NCBI GenBank assembly: GCA_965198825.1
Contig: CBDAQB010000001.1
Span: forward strand, 1,054,001 to 1,118,000
Origin: BOG-908 sp965198825
GTDB taxonomy: Bacteria; Pseudomonadota; Alphaproteobacteria; Acetobacterales; Acetobacteraceae
DNA length: 64,000 nucleotides
Direction: 5' to 3'
In this document: in pieces, positions 8,471 through 17,115 of the stretch
Layout: every line of letters starts with the position of its first letter
How positions within the stretch are numbered: position 1 is the first letter of the stretch
Translations under genes and position numbers: made by a program
Notes under the pieces: model-generated
What the model saw: the letters and a program-made list of their open reading frames with translations, nothing else
Database searches by the model: none
Told to the model about the DNA's origin: nothing

Positions 8471-8505
8471 ATTGAGCGGATCGCCGCTGACGATGGGAGA
8501 GCCGA

Positions 8506-10674
8506 GTGTCGAGTGAGTATATCCAGGCGGGCGGGTTGCAGGTGGCACGGGTTCTCCATGATTTCGTCGCAAGCGAGGCGGTCACCGGCACCGGTGTCAC
8601 GGCCCAGCAATTCTGGGAAGGTTTCGGCAAGATCGTCGCCGACCTTGCACCACGCAACCGCGCACTCCTCGACAAACGCTTGGCCCTGCAGGCCCAGATC
8701 GACGCTTGGAACCGCGAACACCGCAGCCTCCCCGCCGATCCTGCCGCCTACGAGCGCTTCCTGCGCGACATCGGCTATCTTCAACCCGAACCCGAACCTT
8801 TCACCGTCTCCACCCGCAACGTCGATGCGGAAATCGGCAAGATCGCCGGCCCGCAGCTTGTCGTGCCAATTTCCAACGCCCGCTACGCCCTGAACGCGGC
8901 CAACGCCCGCTGGGGCAGCCTCTACGATGCTCTCTATGGCACCGACGCCATCTCCGACAGTGCCGGCGCCGAGCGTGGCCGCCGCTACAACCCTGTGCGC
9001 GGCCGCAAGGTTATCGCCCGAGCCCGCGACCTGCTCGACCAGGCCGCTCCCCTCGCATACGGCAGCTTCGCCGACGCCACCGGCTTCGCCGTCGAGGAGG
9101 GCGCCCTCCACGTCCGCACAGCCGAAGGCTCAGGCCTGCTCGCCGACCCTGCCCAGTTCATCGGCTACAACGGCAGCGCCGAAAACCCGTCCGAAATCCT
9201 GCTCAGGCACAACGGCCTGCATCTTCTCATCATCGTTGACCGCGATAGCGCCATCGGCGCCGGCGATCCCGCCGGCATGTCCGACCTTTTTATGGAAGCC
9301 GCCGTCAGCACCATCATGGATTGCGAAGACAGCGTCGCCGCGGTGGACGCCGACGACAAGGTCGAGATCTACCGCAATTGGCTGGGACTCACGCGGGGAA
9401 CCCTCTCCACCGCCTTCACCAAGGGCGGCGAAACCGTCGAACGCACCCTCGAGCCCGACCGTACCTTCACCACGCCCTCCGGCGGCAGCGTGACGATCCC
9501 CGGCCGCAGCCTCATGCTCGTCAGGAACGTCGGCCACCACATGTACACCGACGCGATCCTCGACGCCGAAGGCCAGGAGATCCCGGAGACTTTCGTGGAC
9601 TGCGCCGTGGGTGCGCTGATCGCGACGCTCGATCTGCGCGGCACGCCCAAGCTGCACAATAGCCGCACCGGGTCGATCTACATCGTCAAGCCGAAGCTGC
9701 ACGGGCCCGAAGAAGTCGCCTTCGCCTGCGAACTCTTCAGCCGGGTGGAAGATCTCCTCGCCCTGCCGCGCTACGCCCTGAAGATGGGCATCATGGACGA
9801 GGAGCGCCGCACTAGCGCCAATCTCGCCGCCTGCATTTTTGCAGCCCGCCAGCGCATCTTCTTCATCAACACGGGCTTCCTCGACCGCACAGGCGACGAA
9901 ATCCACACCTCGATGCAGGCCGGAGCGATGGTCCGCAAGAACGAGATGAAGAACACCCCGTGGCTCGCCGCCTACGAGGACCAGAACGTCGATATCGGCC
10001 TGGCCTGCGGCCTTCCCGGCCATGCCCAGATCGGCAAGGGCATGTGGGCCGTCCCCGACGATATGGCCGACATGCTTATTCAGAAGGTCGACCACCCCAA
10101 GGCAGGCGCTAATACCTCGTGGGTCCCATCTCCCACGGCCGCCACGCTGCACGCCTTGCACTATCACGCTATCGACGTCGCCGCCCGCCAGAAGGAGCTT
10201 GCCGGCCGACCCCGGGCGCCTCTCGCCAGGCTGCTCACCGTTCCTGTCGCCGACGGCATCAACTGGGCGCCGGACGACGTAAAGCAGGAGCTCGACAATA
10301 ACTGCCAGAGCATCCTCGGCTATGTCGTGCGATGGGTCGATCAGGGCATCGGCTGCTCGAAAGTGCCTGACATCCACGACGTCGGCCTGATGGAAGATCG
10401 CGCCACCCTGCGCATTTCCAGCCAGCACATTGCCAACTGGCTCGCGCATGGCGTCGTCACGAAAGACGAGGTCGAAACCTCGCTGCGCCGCATGGCGCGT
10501 ATTGTGGACGGCCAGAACTTCGCTGATAAATCCTACCGCACCATGGCGCCCGACTTCGATGGGCCTGCCTTCCATGCAGCGCACGACCTGATCTTCAAGG
10601 GGCTTACGCAGCCTAACGGTTATACCGAGTTCATCCTGCATGAGAGGCGGCGCGAGGCTAAGGCTCTGGCTTGA
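8506..10674 (+). CDS. glcB: Malate synthase G
   Basis: A 722-residue single-chain enzyme that condenses glyoxylate with acetyl-CoA to give malate, in the glyoxylate bypass or glycolate use. The length is that of isoform G rather than A. Typical stretches include NNARWGSLYDALYGTD, ILLRHNGLHLLI, a catalytic-barrel segment MEAAVSTIMDCEDSVAAVDA, KPKLHGPEEVAF and NCQSILGYVVRWVDQGIGCS. The start is GTG 8506 with GGGAGA 8 bases upstream. No isocitrate lyase or glycolate oxidase gene is adjacent. A half copy of the palindromic repeat follows the stop. Confidence 0.96.
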   Translation: MSSEYIQAGGLQVARVLHDFVASEAVTGTGVTAQQFWEGFGKIVADLAPRNRALLDKRLALQAQIDAWNREHRSLPADPAAYERFLRDIGYLQPEPEPFTVSTRNVDAEIGKIAGPQLVVPISNARYALNAANARWGSLYDALYGTDAISDSAGAERGRRYNPVRGRKVIARARDLLDQAAPLAYGSFADATGFAVEEGALHVRTAEGSGLLADPAQFIGYNGSAENPSEILLRHNGLHLLIIVDRDSAIGAGDPAGMSDLFMEAAVSTIMDCEDSVAAVDADDKVEIYRNWLGLTRGTLSTAFTKGGETVERTLEPDRTFTTPSGGSVTIPGRSLMLVRNVGHHMYTDAILDAEGQEIPETFVDCAVGALIATLDLRGTPKLHNSRTGSIYIVKPKLHGPEEVAFACELFSRVEDLLALPRYALKMGIMDEERRTSANLAACIFAARQRIFFINTGFLDRTGDEIHTSMQAGAMVRKNEMKNTPWLAAYEDQNVDIGLACGLPGHAQIGKGMWAVPDDMADMLIQKVDHPKAGANTSWVPSPTAATLHALHYHAIDVAARQKELAGRPRAPLARLLTVPVADGINWAPDDVKQELDNNCQSILGYVVRWVDQGIGCSKVPDIHDVGLMEDRATLRISSQHIANWLAHGVVTKDEVETSLRRMARIVDGQNFADKSYRTMAPDFDGPAFHAAHDLIFKGLTQPNGYTEFILHERRREAKALA

Positions 10675-10678
10675 GCCA

Positions 10679-10724
10679 GGAAGGCTCTTCTTTTTTGAAA
10701 AAAAGAAGCAAAAAACTTTTGCAT
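10679..10724 (+). repeat. Nested-palindrome element, half copy (left arm)
   Basis: Only the left C-type arm is present (CTTCTTTTTTGAAAAAAAGAAG then AAAAAACTTTTG). Neither the GC-rich loop nor the right arm follows. It lies just after the malate synthase stop and could still act as a terminator for that gene. Confidence 0.85.
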
Positions 10725-10891
10725 TCTTTTTGCTGCGGCTGAGGCGCGACTGGGCCTCGTGTCATACTCGCCGCAGGTTGGGACAAAATGCGGCTTTTCC
10801 CCGAGGCTTGCCTTTTAGCCTTTCCTGACGGCTGCGGCTGATGATCTTATCTCCGGACATACCGGTATCGGTTCTGTCTCGGAGTGATCTT

Positions 10892-11935
10892 ATGCGGTTC
10901 GTCGCCTCTGCTTTGTTTGCCGCTTCTGCATTGGCGTTTTGGCCTGCCGCCTCGAACGCTGAACCCAGCGCTGCCATGGTGGGCGTGTCGGTGCCGCCGG
11001 CGCCACCCGAGGGTTTCGATGCCGTTGCCGCTTCCGACGAGGAACGTGCCCGCTACGGCTTGCCCGCGCGGCCGAAAGCCCTCGCCAGCCGCAGCCTTTC
11101 TTACACGACCTGGCTGCAAGCCATGAAGCACGCGAAACATCGCCTGGAACCGGCGTTGCGCGTCACCGACCGGCGGCATGGTCCGGCTATCCTCCGTCGA
11201 TACGCGGGATCGCAGGCTGGCACGATGGCCAGCACCAACTGGAGCGGCGAACTTCTTCTGAGCGGAGCAACGTCTTACAGTTCCGCGTCCTACACCGAAG
11301 TGCTTGCCCAGTGGCTGGTCTCCGCCGTGCAGCAGCCGAATGGGGCATGCGGCGGCACCGATCTGTCTGCCACCTGGGTCGGCATCGATGGTGCTTCCAA
11401 CACGAGCAATGACGTCCTGCAGGCCGGCACCGAAGCGGACGCCACGTGCCACTACGGCTACACGTCGCAGACCATCTATCCATGGTTCGAATGGTATCCG
11501 AACTACGAAATTCAGATCACCAATTTTGCGGTGTTCCCGGGGGCATCGGTGTTCGTGGTCGTCCAGGCAACCGGACCAACGACGGCTAATGTCACCTTCC
11601 TCAACCTCTCGAACGACGTCTACACGGTCCTGAACGTCACGGCGCCTGCCGGAACATCCCTGCGTGGCACGAGCGCGGAATGGATCGTCGAGCGTCCCGA
11701 GGTCGGCACCACCCTCTCGACACTGGCAGACTATGGGTTCGTCCAGATGTGTTCCGAAATCGCCTATGTGGCCAACCAGATTGGCACTGCGAACTACGAT
11801 TTGCCGGGCGCACCTATGGGCGGCCGAACGGGTGGTTTGATCGAGATGGTGGACACCTCGAACAACCCGCTCTCTACGCCCTACGCGCTCGGGCCCACCG
11901 CGCAGGTCGTATCCGTCGCAGGCGCAGCACAATAG
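10892..11935 (+). CDS. G1 (eqolisin-type) glutamic endopeptidase, secreted
   Basis: A 347-residue protein starting at ATG 10892, with GGAG 7 bases upstream. An N-terminal signal peptide (MRFVASALFAASALAFWPAA, cleavage near SNA) is followed by a pro-region of about 90 residues, then the catalytic beta-sandwich from STNWSGELLL at about 114. The catalytic pair of the family is conserved: Gln177 in WVGIDG...VLQAGTEAD and Glu267 in SAEWIVERP. These correspond to Gln53 and Glu136 of scytalidoglutamic peptidase. YPWFEWYPNYE is the usual aromatic strand between them. G1 peptidases work at acidic pH, which suits an acid-living bacterium. An upstream in-frame ATG at 10841 would place 17 residues ahead of the signal peptide and is rejected. 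Confidence 0.88.
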   Translation: MRFVASALFAASALAFWPAASNAEPSAAMVGVSVPPAPPEGFDAVAASDEERARYGLPARPKALASRSLSYTTWLQAMKHAKHRLEPALRVTDRRHGPAILRRYAGSQAGTMASTNWSGELLLSGATSYSSASYTEVLAQWLVSAVQQPNGACGGTDLSATWVGIDGASNTSNDVLQAGTEADATCHYGYTSQTIYPWFEWYPNYEIQITNFAVFPGASVFVVVQATGPTTANVTFLNLSNDVYTVLNVTAPAGTSLRGTSAEWIVERPEVGTTLSTLADYGFVQMCSEIAYVANQIGTANYDLPGAPMGGRTGGLIEMVDTSNNPLSTPYALGPTAQVVSVAGAAQ

Positions 11936-12053
11936 CAAGTCGCCTGGGCCCATACTCCGGGATCTCGACAACGTTGTAATCGGGATCATGCAAATATTCA
12001 GAGCGATATTGCCGGTCTCGTCGGTTCGTTACCCGGTGCGCGGCCCTGGTTGG

Positions 12054-12863
12054 TTATGCGCGAGGCTCAGGCAGTAAAATCCGGTGCGGGTGCGTGAACA
12101 CTTCGAACCCGTCTGAGCGTGCGACTCCGACAAGGGTAATGCCCGCCGTCTCTGCAGCACGCACCGCAAGTGCCGTCGGCGCCGAGACAGCCGCCACGAT
12201 GCAGGCTCCCATGCGCGCGGCCTTCTGTATCAGCTCGATGGAAAGACGGCTGGTGACGAGCACGATGCCGGTGGGCACCGTAGCGCCAGCAAGCGCCAGC
12301 GCCCCGCCAAGCTTGTCCAGCGCGTTATGGCGTCCCACGTCCTCGCGCACCGCAAGGAGTCCGTCGGTCGGCGTCCAAAACCCGGCGCCATGCACGGCAC
12401 GCGTTGCGCGGTTCAGCACCTGGCCTTCCTGCAAGCTGGCGCAGGCCACCTGCAGGGTCGCGCCATCGACGGCGATGCCGTCGCCCACTGCCGGCACGGG
12501 CCGCAGTGCCTCGCCTAGACTCTCCAGTCCGCACATGCCGCATCCGGTTGCGCCGGCGAGCCTGCGACGGCGGTGCTCGAGCATCGCCATATGTTCGGGT
12601 GCGATCCACATGCGAAGCTCGAGGCCACCTTCGGCCTCCACGATGGTCATTTCTTCGATGGACGCTGTGTCGGGCACGATCCCTTCGGAGAGGGAAAAGC
12701 CGACCGCAAAATCCCGCAAATCGGCCGGTGTCGCCATCATCACTGCATGGGTCAGCCGGTTGTAGGTCAGCGCGATCGCCGTCTCTTCGGCCAATACGCG
12801 CCCGTCAGCCGAAACCTCGCCCTGGCGAAATGCGAGACTAGGAAAGCGTGCCGACGGCTCCAC
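12054..12863 (-). CDS. fdhD: FdhD, formate dehydrogenase sulfur-carrier protein
   Basis: A 269-residue protein that passes sulfur from a cysteine desulfurase to the molybdenum cofactor of formate dehydrogenase. The sulfur-carrying pair is in TGCGMCGLESL (Cys108 and Cys111). Other family marks are EETAIALTYN near 26-35, FAVGFSLSEGIV, VREDVGRHNALDKL and VTSRLSIELIQKAA. No formate dehydrogenase subunit gene is in the window, so the client enzyme is encoded elsewhere. The start is ATG 12863. Confidence 0.94.
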   Translation of the reverse strand: MEPSARFPSLAFRQGEVSADGRVLAEETAIALTYNRLTHAVMMATPADLRDFAVGFSLSEGIVPDTASIEEMTIVEAEGGLELRMWIAPEHMAMLEHRRRRLAGATGCGMCGLESLGEALRPVPAVGDGIAVDGATLQVACASLQEGQVLNRATRAVHGAGFWTPTDGLLAVREDVGRHNALDKLGGALALAGATVPTGIVLVTSRLSIELIQKAARMGACIVAAVSAPTALAVRAAETAGITLVGVARSDGFEVFTHPHRILLPEPRA

Positions 12864-12902
12864 TACCGAAAGCGCCGGCGCGCCGGTCCAACGTAGAGAG
12901 CG

Positions 12903-13088
12903 CTATTGGGGCAAGTCGTGATTGCTGCCGGCGTCTTCATCGAGGTCCTGCACTACCTCCTCCACTGCACCGCGGTCCAGCTTCGCCGCCTCACCAGCCA
13001 ACTCGTCCCCACGCTTGTCATCACCTTTAGAGAACGCCTCCAAAGCATCCTCAGCCAGTTTCCGCGCCTTCTCCCGATCATCCGACAT
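12903..13088 (-). CDS. Small acidic helical protein, function unknown
   Basis: A 61-residue, highly charged protein beginning MSDDREKARKLAEDALEAFS and continuing with KGDDKRGDELAGEAAKLDRG, which probably forms two or three amphipathic helices. ATG 13088 is preceded by GGAGG at 8-9 bases, one of the best ribosome sites in the window, which supports a real gene. It lies downstream of cysH, separated from it by the tandem palindromic elements, and 40 bp upstream of fdhD on the same strand. I recognise no family. Confidence 0.65.
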   Translation of the reverse strand: MSDDREKARKLAEDALEAFSKGDDKRGDELAGEAAKLDRGAVEEVVQDLDEDAGSNHDLPQ

Positions 13089-13170
13089 ACAACTGTCCTC
13101 CAAAACTCAAAGGAGAACCGCACCAACATCGCCAAGTTTCAGGACCAATCCGAGAACCACCAACCCACCC

Positions 13171-13294
13171 GAGAATTCGCTAGGCCGAGTTAGCTGGCGT
13201 GGTTTTGCCGAGGACCGAAGCGGAGTGGCCTCTATGGCCATGAGCATCGGACCGCAGGAAAACCACGTCAGATGGCCGGCCTAGTAGAATTCTC
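13171..13294. repeat. Tandem imperfect palindrome, copy A (124 bp)
   Basis: The unit is bounded by GAGAATTC and GAATTCTC. The arms pair through CTAGGCCG/CGGCCTAG and CTGGCGTGGTTTT/AAAACCACGTCAG (one G-T wobble), with an inner hairpin TGGCC-TCTAT-GGCCA. A near-identical copy follows directly. It lies between cysH and the small acidic gene, both on the minus strand. It could be a structured RNA, a processing or termination element, or a mobile palindrome; nothing in it codes. Confidence 0.85.
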
Positions 13295-13295
13295 C

Positions 13296-13417
13296 GAGTA
13301 TTCGATAGGCTGAGTCAGCTGGCGTGGTTACCGAGGACCGAAGCGGAGTGGCCTCTATGGCCATGAGCATCGGACCGCAGGAAAACCGCGTCAGATGGCC
13401 GGCCTAGTAGAATTCTC
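13296..13417. repeat. Tandem imperfect palindrome, copy B (122 bp)
   Basis: Second unit of the tandem pair. The central 60 or so bases are identical to copy A, while the left outer arm has drifted (GAGTATTCGATAGGC). The differences in the mid stem (GTGGTTA against AAACCGCG) keep most pairs, partly as G-T wobbles. The unit ends 9 bases before the cysH stop codon, so a cysH transcript reads straight into it. Confidence 0.85.
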
Positions 13418-13426
13418 AGCCGGTGG

Positions 13427-14146
13427 TTAGTCGACGAGCTCGGGTAGGCGATGTATCCCGCACTCCACCTTCCCAGTGCCGGCCCACCGGCCGCTGCGGG
13501 GATCTTCGCCGGACGCCACCGCCCGCGTGCAGGTCGCACACCCGATCGACGGATAGCCGGCCAGGCTCAAGGGGTGCCGCGGCAAATTACGGGCGACCAT
13601 CTCCGCCTCGATCTCCTCCGCCGTCCAGTCAGCCAGGGGATTGATCTTCGTCTTGCCGTCAGAGTGCTCGACGAACCCAAGGGCCGAGCGGCTCAGCGCC
13701 TGGTGCCGCTTGCGTCCCGTGACCCACGCGTCGAAAGGCGCCAGCGCCCGGTCGAGCGGCGTTACCTTGCGGAAGCGGCAGCAGGCATCCGGATCATACT
13801 TCCACAGTTCGGCGCCAGGATCGTTATTCGCGACCTCGCCATCGGTCGGCCCAATGCTGCGCACATCCGTCAGACCGAGGACACGAACCAACTCGTCCCG
13901 ATAGGCCAGTGTCTCAGGGAAATGCTGGCGCGTATCCACGAAGAAAACCGGCGTCGAAGGATCGATATCGGCGACGAGCGCCAAAAGGACTGCCGACTCT
14001 GCGCCGAAGGACGAGACGACCGCCACCCGCCCGGCATGGTCGTTGCGGATAGCCCGCTCCAGCAGACAAGTCCCGACATGGCCCGACGACACCTGCGCGC
14101 TCGGCGCGAGGTCGGCCATCTCGGACAGTGGCATGCAATCGAACAT
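13427..14146 (-). CDS. cysH: Phosphoadenylyl/adenylyl-sulfate reductase, APS-type
   Basis: A 239-residue enzyme that reduces activated sulfate (APS or PAPS) to sulfite with thioredoxin. The PP-loop is SSFGAES (45-51). The catalytic cysteine is Cys229 in ECGIH near the C-terminus. The additional pairs CysCys122-123 and Cys203/Cys206 form the CC...CxxC ligand set of a [4Fe-4S] cluster, which marks the bacterial type that accepts APS rather than strictly PAPS. The start is ATG 14146 with GGAG 5 bases upstream. It supplies sulfite for CysI, encoded 7 kb away. Two palindromic elements follow the stop. Confidence 0.93.
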   Translation of the reverse strand: MFDCMPLSEMADLAPSAQVSSGHVGTCLLERAIRNDHAGRVAVVSSFGAESAVLLALVADIDPSTPVFFVDTRQHFPETLAYRDELVRVLGLTDVRSIGPTDGEVANNDPGAELWKYDPDACCRFRKVTPLDRALAPFDAWVTGRKRHQALSRSALGFVEHSDGKTKINPLADWTAEEIEAEMVARNLPRHPLSLAGYPSIGCATCTRAVASGEDPRSGRWAGTGKVECGIHRLPELVD

Positions 14147-14374
14147 CGGCGCTCCGTGGTGTAGCCGGGTAGAGCATCATTCCCCAGCGAACGACAGCGG
14201 ATGTGGGAGGTTCGACAGCAAAAACACGTATATTCCGCTATGCACATTGTGCAATGCGAAGTGGGCTTGTAGGAATTAACGCAGAAAACGTGTAATTATG
14301 GCAACAGCTAAAACACAAAATCCATGTGTAGTTTGATTTGCCCGCAAGGTTGACCTGGACAGGCCGCCGCACCT

Positions 14375-14896
14375 ATGGCTGGCCGCACCATGAGCTTCAT
14401 TCCGCTGCAGACATCGACGGTGCAGGGCGAAGCCGGCCAGAACGCCGGCACTCGCTGGCGCGTCATCAAATCCTACGGCCACGATGAGGGCCTGTCCTGC
14501 TGCTTCCGCCAATGGCAAGCCTCCCATTCGCACTGCCGCTTCTTGCACGGCTACGCCCTCGGCTTCCGCTTCACCTTTGCCTCAGACACCCTGGACGATC
14601 GCGGCTGGTGCGTGGATTTCGGCGGCCTCAAGCCCCTGCGCGCCTGGCTTCATGATATGTTCGACCACACGCTCGTCGCAGCCGCTGATGACCCGGACCT
14701 CGCCGCCTTCCTTGCCCTTCGGGAATCCGGCCTTGTGCAACTGCGCGTCCTGCCAGCCACCGGCTGCGAAGCCTTTGCCCGCTTGGCGCAGGAGTGGGCC
14801 ACAGACTTTCTACTGGCAGAGACCGCGGGCCGCGTTCGCGTCGAGCAGGTAGAAGTCAGCGAACACCCGGGGAATACGGCGTCCTTCAGCCGCTAG
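14375..14896 (+). CDS. 6-carboxytetrahydropterin synthase-like (QueD-related)
   Basis: A 173-residue protein of the 6-pyruvoyl-tetrahydropterin synthase fold. The N-terminal part contains SHSHCRFLHGYALGFRF near residues 50-66, where the metal-binding His and the catalytic Cys region of QueD are found. DFGGLKPL and DMFDHTLV are the other family motifs. It lacks the standard LHGHSY motif: the second metal His is replaced by HGY. It belongs to a longer alphaproteobacterial branch, so queuosine synthesis is likely but not proven. The start may be ATG 14375 or 14390; neither has a strong ribosome site. It is divergent from cysH, and no other queuosine gene is nearby. Confidence 0.78.
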   Translation: MAGRTMSFIPLQTSTVQGEAGQNAGTRWRVIKSYGHDEGLSCCFRQWQASHSHCRFLHGYALGFRFTFASDTLDDRGWCVDFGGLKPLRAWLHDMFDHTLVAAADDPDLAAFLALRESGLVQLRVLPATGCEAFARLAQEWATDFLLAETAGRVRVEQVEVSEHPGNTASFSR

Positions 14897-14966
14897 CCCC
14901 AAGCCGCGCTGGCCCAGGCAAACCGCCTGCTGCAACCCGCGTGCAACACTGAACGTTGGCCGGGCA

Positions 14967-16991
14967 ATGAGCCAAACAGCGACTGCCCCCGTGCGACGCC
15001 GCCGCCGCATCATTCCCATCGTGCTGCTGGTGTTGATCGTGGCGATTATTGCCCTGATCCTGCTCTGGGACTGGGACTGGTTCATACCCCTGGTCGAGCG
15101 CCAGGCTTCCAGTGCGCTGGGCCGCAAGGTCACCATCTCCCATCTGCACGTCCACCTCGGCCGCAACACGACGGTCCAGGCTGATGACGTGGTCGTCGCA
15201 AACCCGGATGGCTTCCCGGCCGACGACAAGCCGTTGGCGAAGATCGGCCAGCTCTCGGTGACCGCCAGCGTGATGGACTACATTCACCGCCGCGCCATTG
15301 TCCTGCCCTACATCGTCATCGACCACCCGGACATCCACGCAACCGCACTGCCAAACGGGCAGAACAACTGGACCATCAAGTCCAGCACTCCGGCCTCGAG
15401 CACACCGTCAAGTTCTCCGCTGCCCGACATCGGCAACCTCACAATCAACGATGGTCTTGCACGCGTCATCGACCCGGCAGCGAAATCCGATTTTGGTCTT
15501 GGCATCGGGACTACGCCGGCGACCGAAAATCATGCAGGTCAGATCGAAGTGAATGCCAAGGGCACCTACGCAGCGCAGCCTGTCACCGGGCGCTTCGTCG
15601 GTGGCGCCTTGCTCAGCCTGCGCGATGCCGAGCACCCCTATCCCATTGATCTGCATGCCGCCAACGGCACCACGCGCGTGTCTCTCGTCGGCACCGTGCA
15701 GAACCCGCTGAACTTCGCCGGTGCGAAGCTGAAACTGACATTCACCGGCTCCGACATGTCGGAACTATACCCGCTCACCAACATCCCATTCCCGAAAACC
15801 CCGCCATTCTCTATCTCCGGCAACCTCGATTACCAGAAACCGAATTTCCGCTTCCACAATTTCGCGGGAAAGGTCGGCTCCTCGGATCTCGAAGGCGAGA
15901 TCGACGAAAAAGCAGGTCCTGGCCAGAAGCCTGACGTGACGATGAACCTCGTCTCACAACGCGTGGACCTCGCTGACCTCGGCGGCTTCATAGGCGCCCC
16001 CGCAGGCAAGGCCACTACACCAGGCGAAACCGCAACCCAAAAGGCGGCGCTCTCGCAGGCGCATGAGAAGAAGACCCTTTTTCCCGACACACCGATCAAC
16101 CTACCGAAGCTCCGCACCGCCGACATCCATTTGCACTATCGAGGCGAACACATCGAGAATAAGTTCACGCCATTCGACAAGCTCGTCGTCGGCCTCGATA
16201 TCACCGATGGCCGCATCAAGCTGCGCCCGCTCGAATTCACCGTCGGCAACGGTCGCATCATCAGCAACATCAATCTCGATCCCGGCGCGCACGACATCAT
16301 CCATGCAGACGCCAAGATCGCCTTCCGCGACATCGACATTTCGCGCCTAATGGAGGCCACGCACACCTTCAAAGGACGTGGCCTGATCGGCGGCGATGCG
16401 GAAATCGATACCAATGGCAACTCCCTCGCCAGTATGATGGGGCAAGGCAACGGCGAGTTGAAGCTCGTCCTCATCGGCGGCGGCAATCTCTCCGCGCTTC
16501 TGGTAGACATTGCCGGCCTCGAATTCGGCAACGCGCTCCTCTCCGCGTTGGGCGTACCGAACCGTGCCGACATCGATTGCTTTGTCACCGACCTGCCGTT
16601 GCACGAGGGCATCGTCGGCAAGCCAGACATGCAGTCCATCCTGCTCGACACGGAAGAAGCCCGTGTCGTCGGCCGCGGCACCATCGACCTGCGCAATCAG
16701 ACACTCGACTACTCGATGACGACGCGCTCGAAGCATTTCTCGATCGGATCCCTGCCAGGTCCCATCAACATCACTGGCCCCATCGGCGCGCCGAGCATTC
16801 GCCCCGGCGCTGAAATCGTTGCCCGCGCCGGTGCGGCAGCCGGCCTCGGGATCGTGCTAACGCCGCTTGGGGCGATCCTGCCTACGATCCAGTTTGGCAT
16901 CGGTAACGATAATGCTTGCGGCAAGGCTTTTGCCGTCGAGAAACAGCCTATTAAGGCGCCGCCTCCGCCTCGGCGCCGGGCGCATAAGTAA
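14967..16991 (+). CDS. AsmA-family protein
   Basis: A 674-residue protein with a basic N-terminus (RRRRRIIPI) and one membrane anchor VLLVLIVAIIALILLW at about 19-34. The rest is a long repetitive beta-rich periplasmic region. The AsmA-type opening ALGRKVTISHLHVHLG and the C-terminal AsmA_2-like block (GELKLVLIGGGNLSALLVDI, GTIDLRNQTLDYSMTT, PINITGPIGAPSIRPGA) are clear. Proteins of this group are thought to bridge the envelope and help phospholipid transport or outer-membrane assembly. It stands alone between the queD-like gene and a palindromic repeat that separates it from a convergent gene. Confidence 0.88.
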   Translation: MSQTATAPVRRRRRIIPIVLLVLIVAIIALILLWDWDWFIPLVERQASSALGRKVTISHLHVHLGRNTTVQADDVVVANPDGFPADDKPLAKIGQLSVTASVMDYIHRRAIVLPYIVIDHPDIHATALPNGQNNWTIKSSTPASSTPSSSPLPDIGNLTINDGLARVIDPAAKSDFGLGIGTTPATENHAGQIEVNAKGTYAAQPVTGRFVGGALLSLRDAEHPYPIDLHAANGTTRVSLVGTVQNPLNFAGAKLKLTFTGSDMSELYPLTNIPFPKTPPFSISGNLDYQKPNFRFHNFAGKVGSSDLEGEIDEKAGPGQKPDVTMNLVSQRVDLADLGGFIGAPAGKATTPGETATQKAALSQAHEKKTLFPDTPINLPKLRTADIHLHYRGEHIENKFTPFDKLVVGLDITDGRIKLRPLEFTVGNGRIISNINLDPGAHDIIHADAKIAFRDIDISRLMEATHTFKGRGLIGGDAEIDTNGNSLASMMGQGNGELKLVLIGGGNLSALLVDIAGLEFGNALLSALGVPNRADIDCFVTDLPLHEGIVGKPDMQSILLDTEEARVVGRGTIDLRNQTLDYSMTTRSKHFSIGSLPGPINITGPIGAPSIRPGAEIVARAGAAAGLGIVLTPLGAILPTIQFGIGNDNACGKAFAVEKQPIKAPPPPRRRAHK

Positions 16992-17115
16992 GCAAGTACT
17001 TCTTTTTTGGAAAAAAGAAGCAAAAAACTTTTATCACTTGGGACCGAGATCGTGGGACATCCCGGCCTAAGGTGACAAAAGTTTTTTGGTTCTTTTTTTC
17101 AAAAAAGAACGCGCT
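16992..17115 (+). repeat. Nested-palindrome element, copy 3 (whole)
   Basis: The left arm is C-type and the right arm G-type. The loop contains TTGGGACCGAGATCGTGGGA and CCCGGCCTAAGG, close to the copy at 34399 and in the same orientation. It lies between the convergent AsmA and amidohydrolase genes. The TGA stop of the amidohydrolase is formed by TTTTTTGA in the right arm. Confidence 0.9.

Noticed and set aside
9130..10641. Long open frame of 503 codons on the minus strand opposite malate synthase G
   Set aside because: Shadow of a firmly identified gene; the composition is that of antisense high-GC code.
13171..13417. Possible CRISPR-like array
   Set aside because: Only two long palindromic units with no spacer between them and no cas gene nearby.
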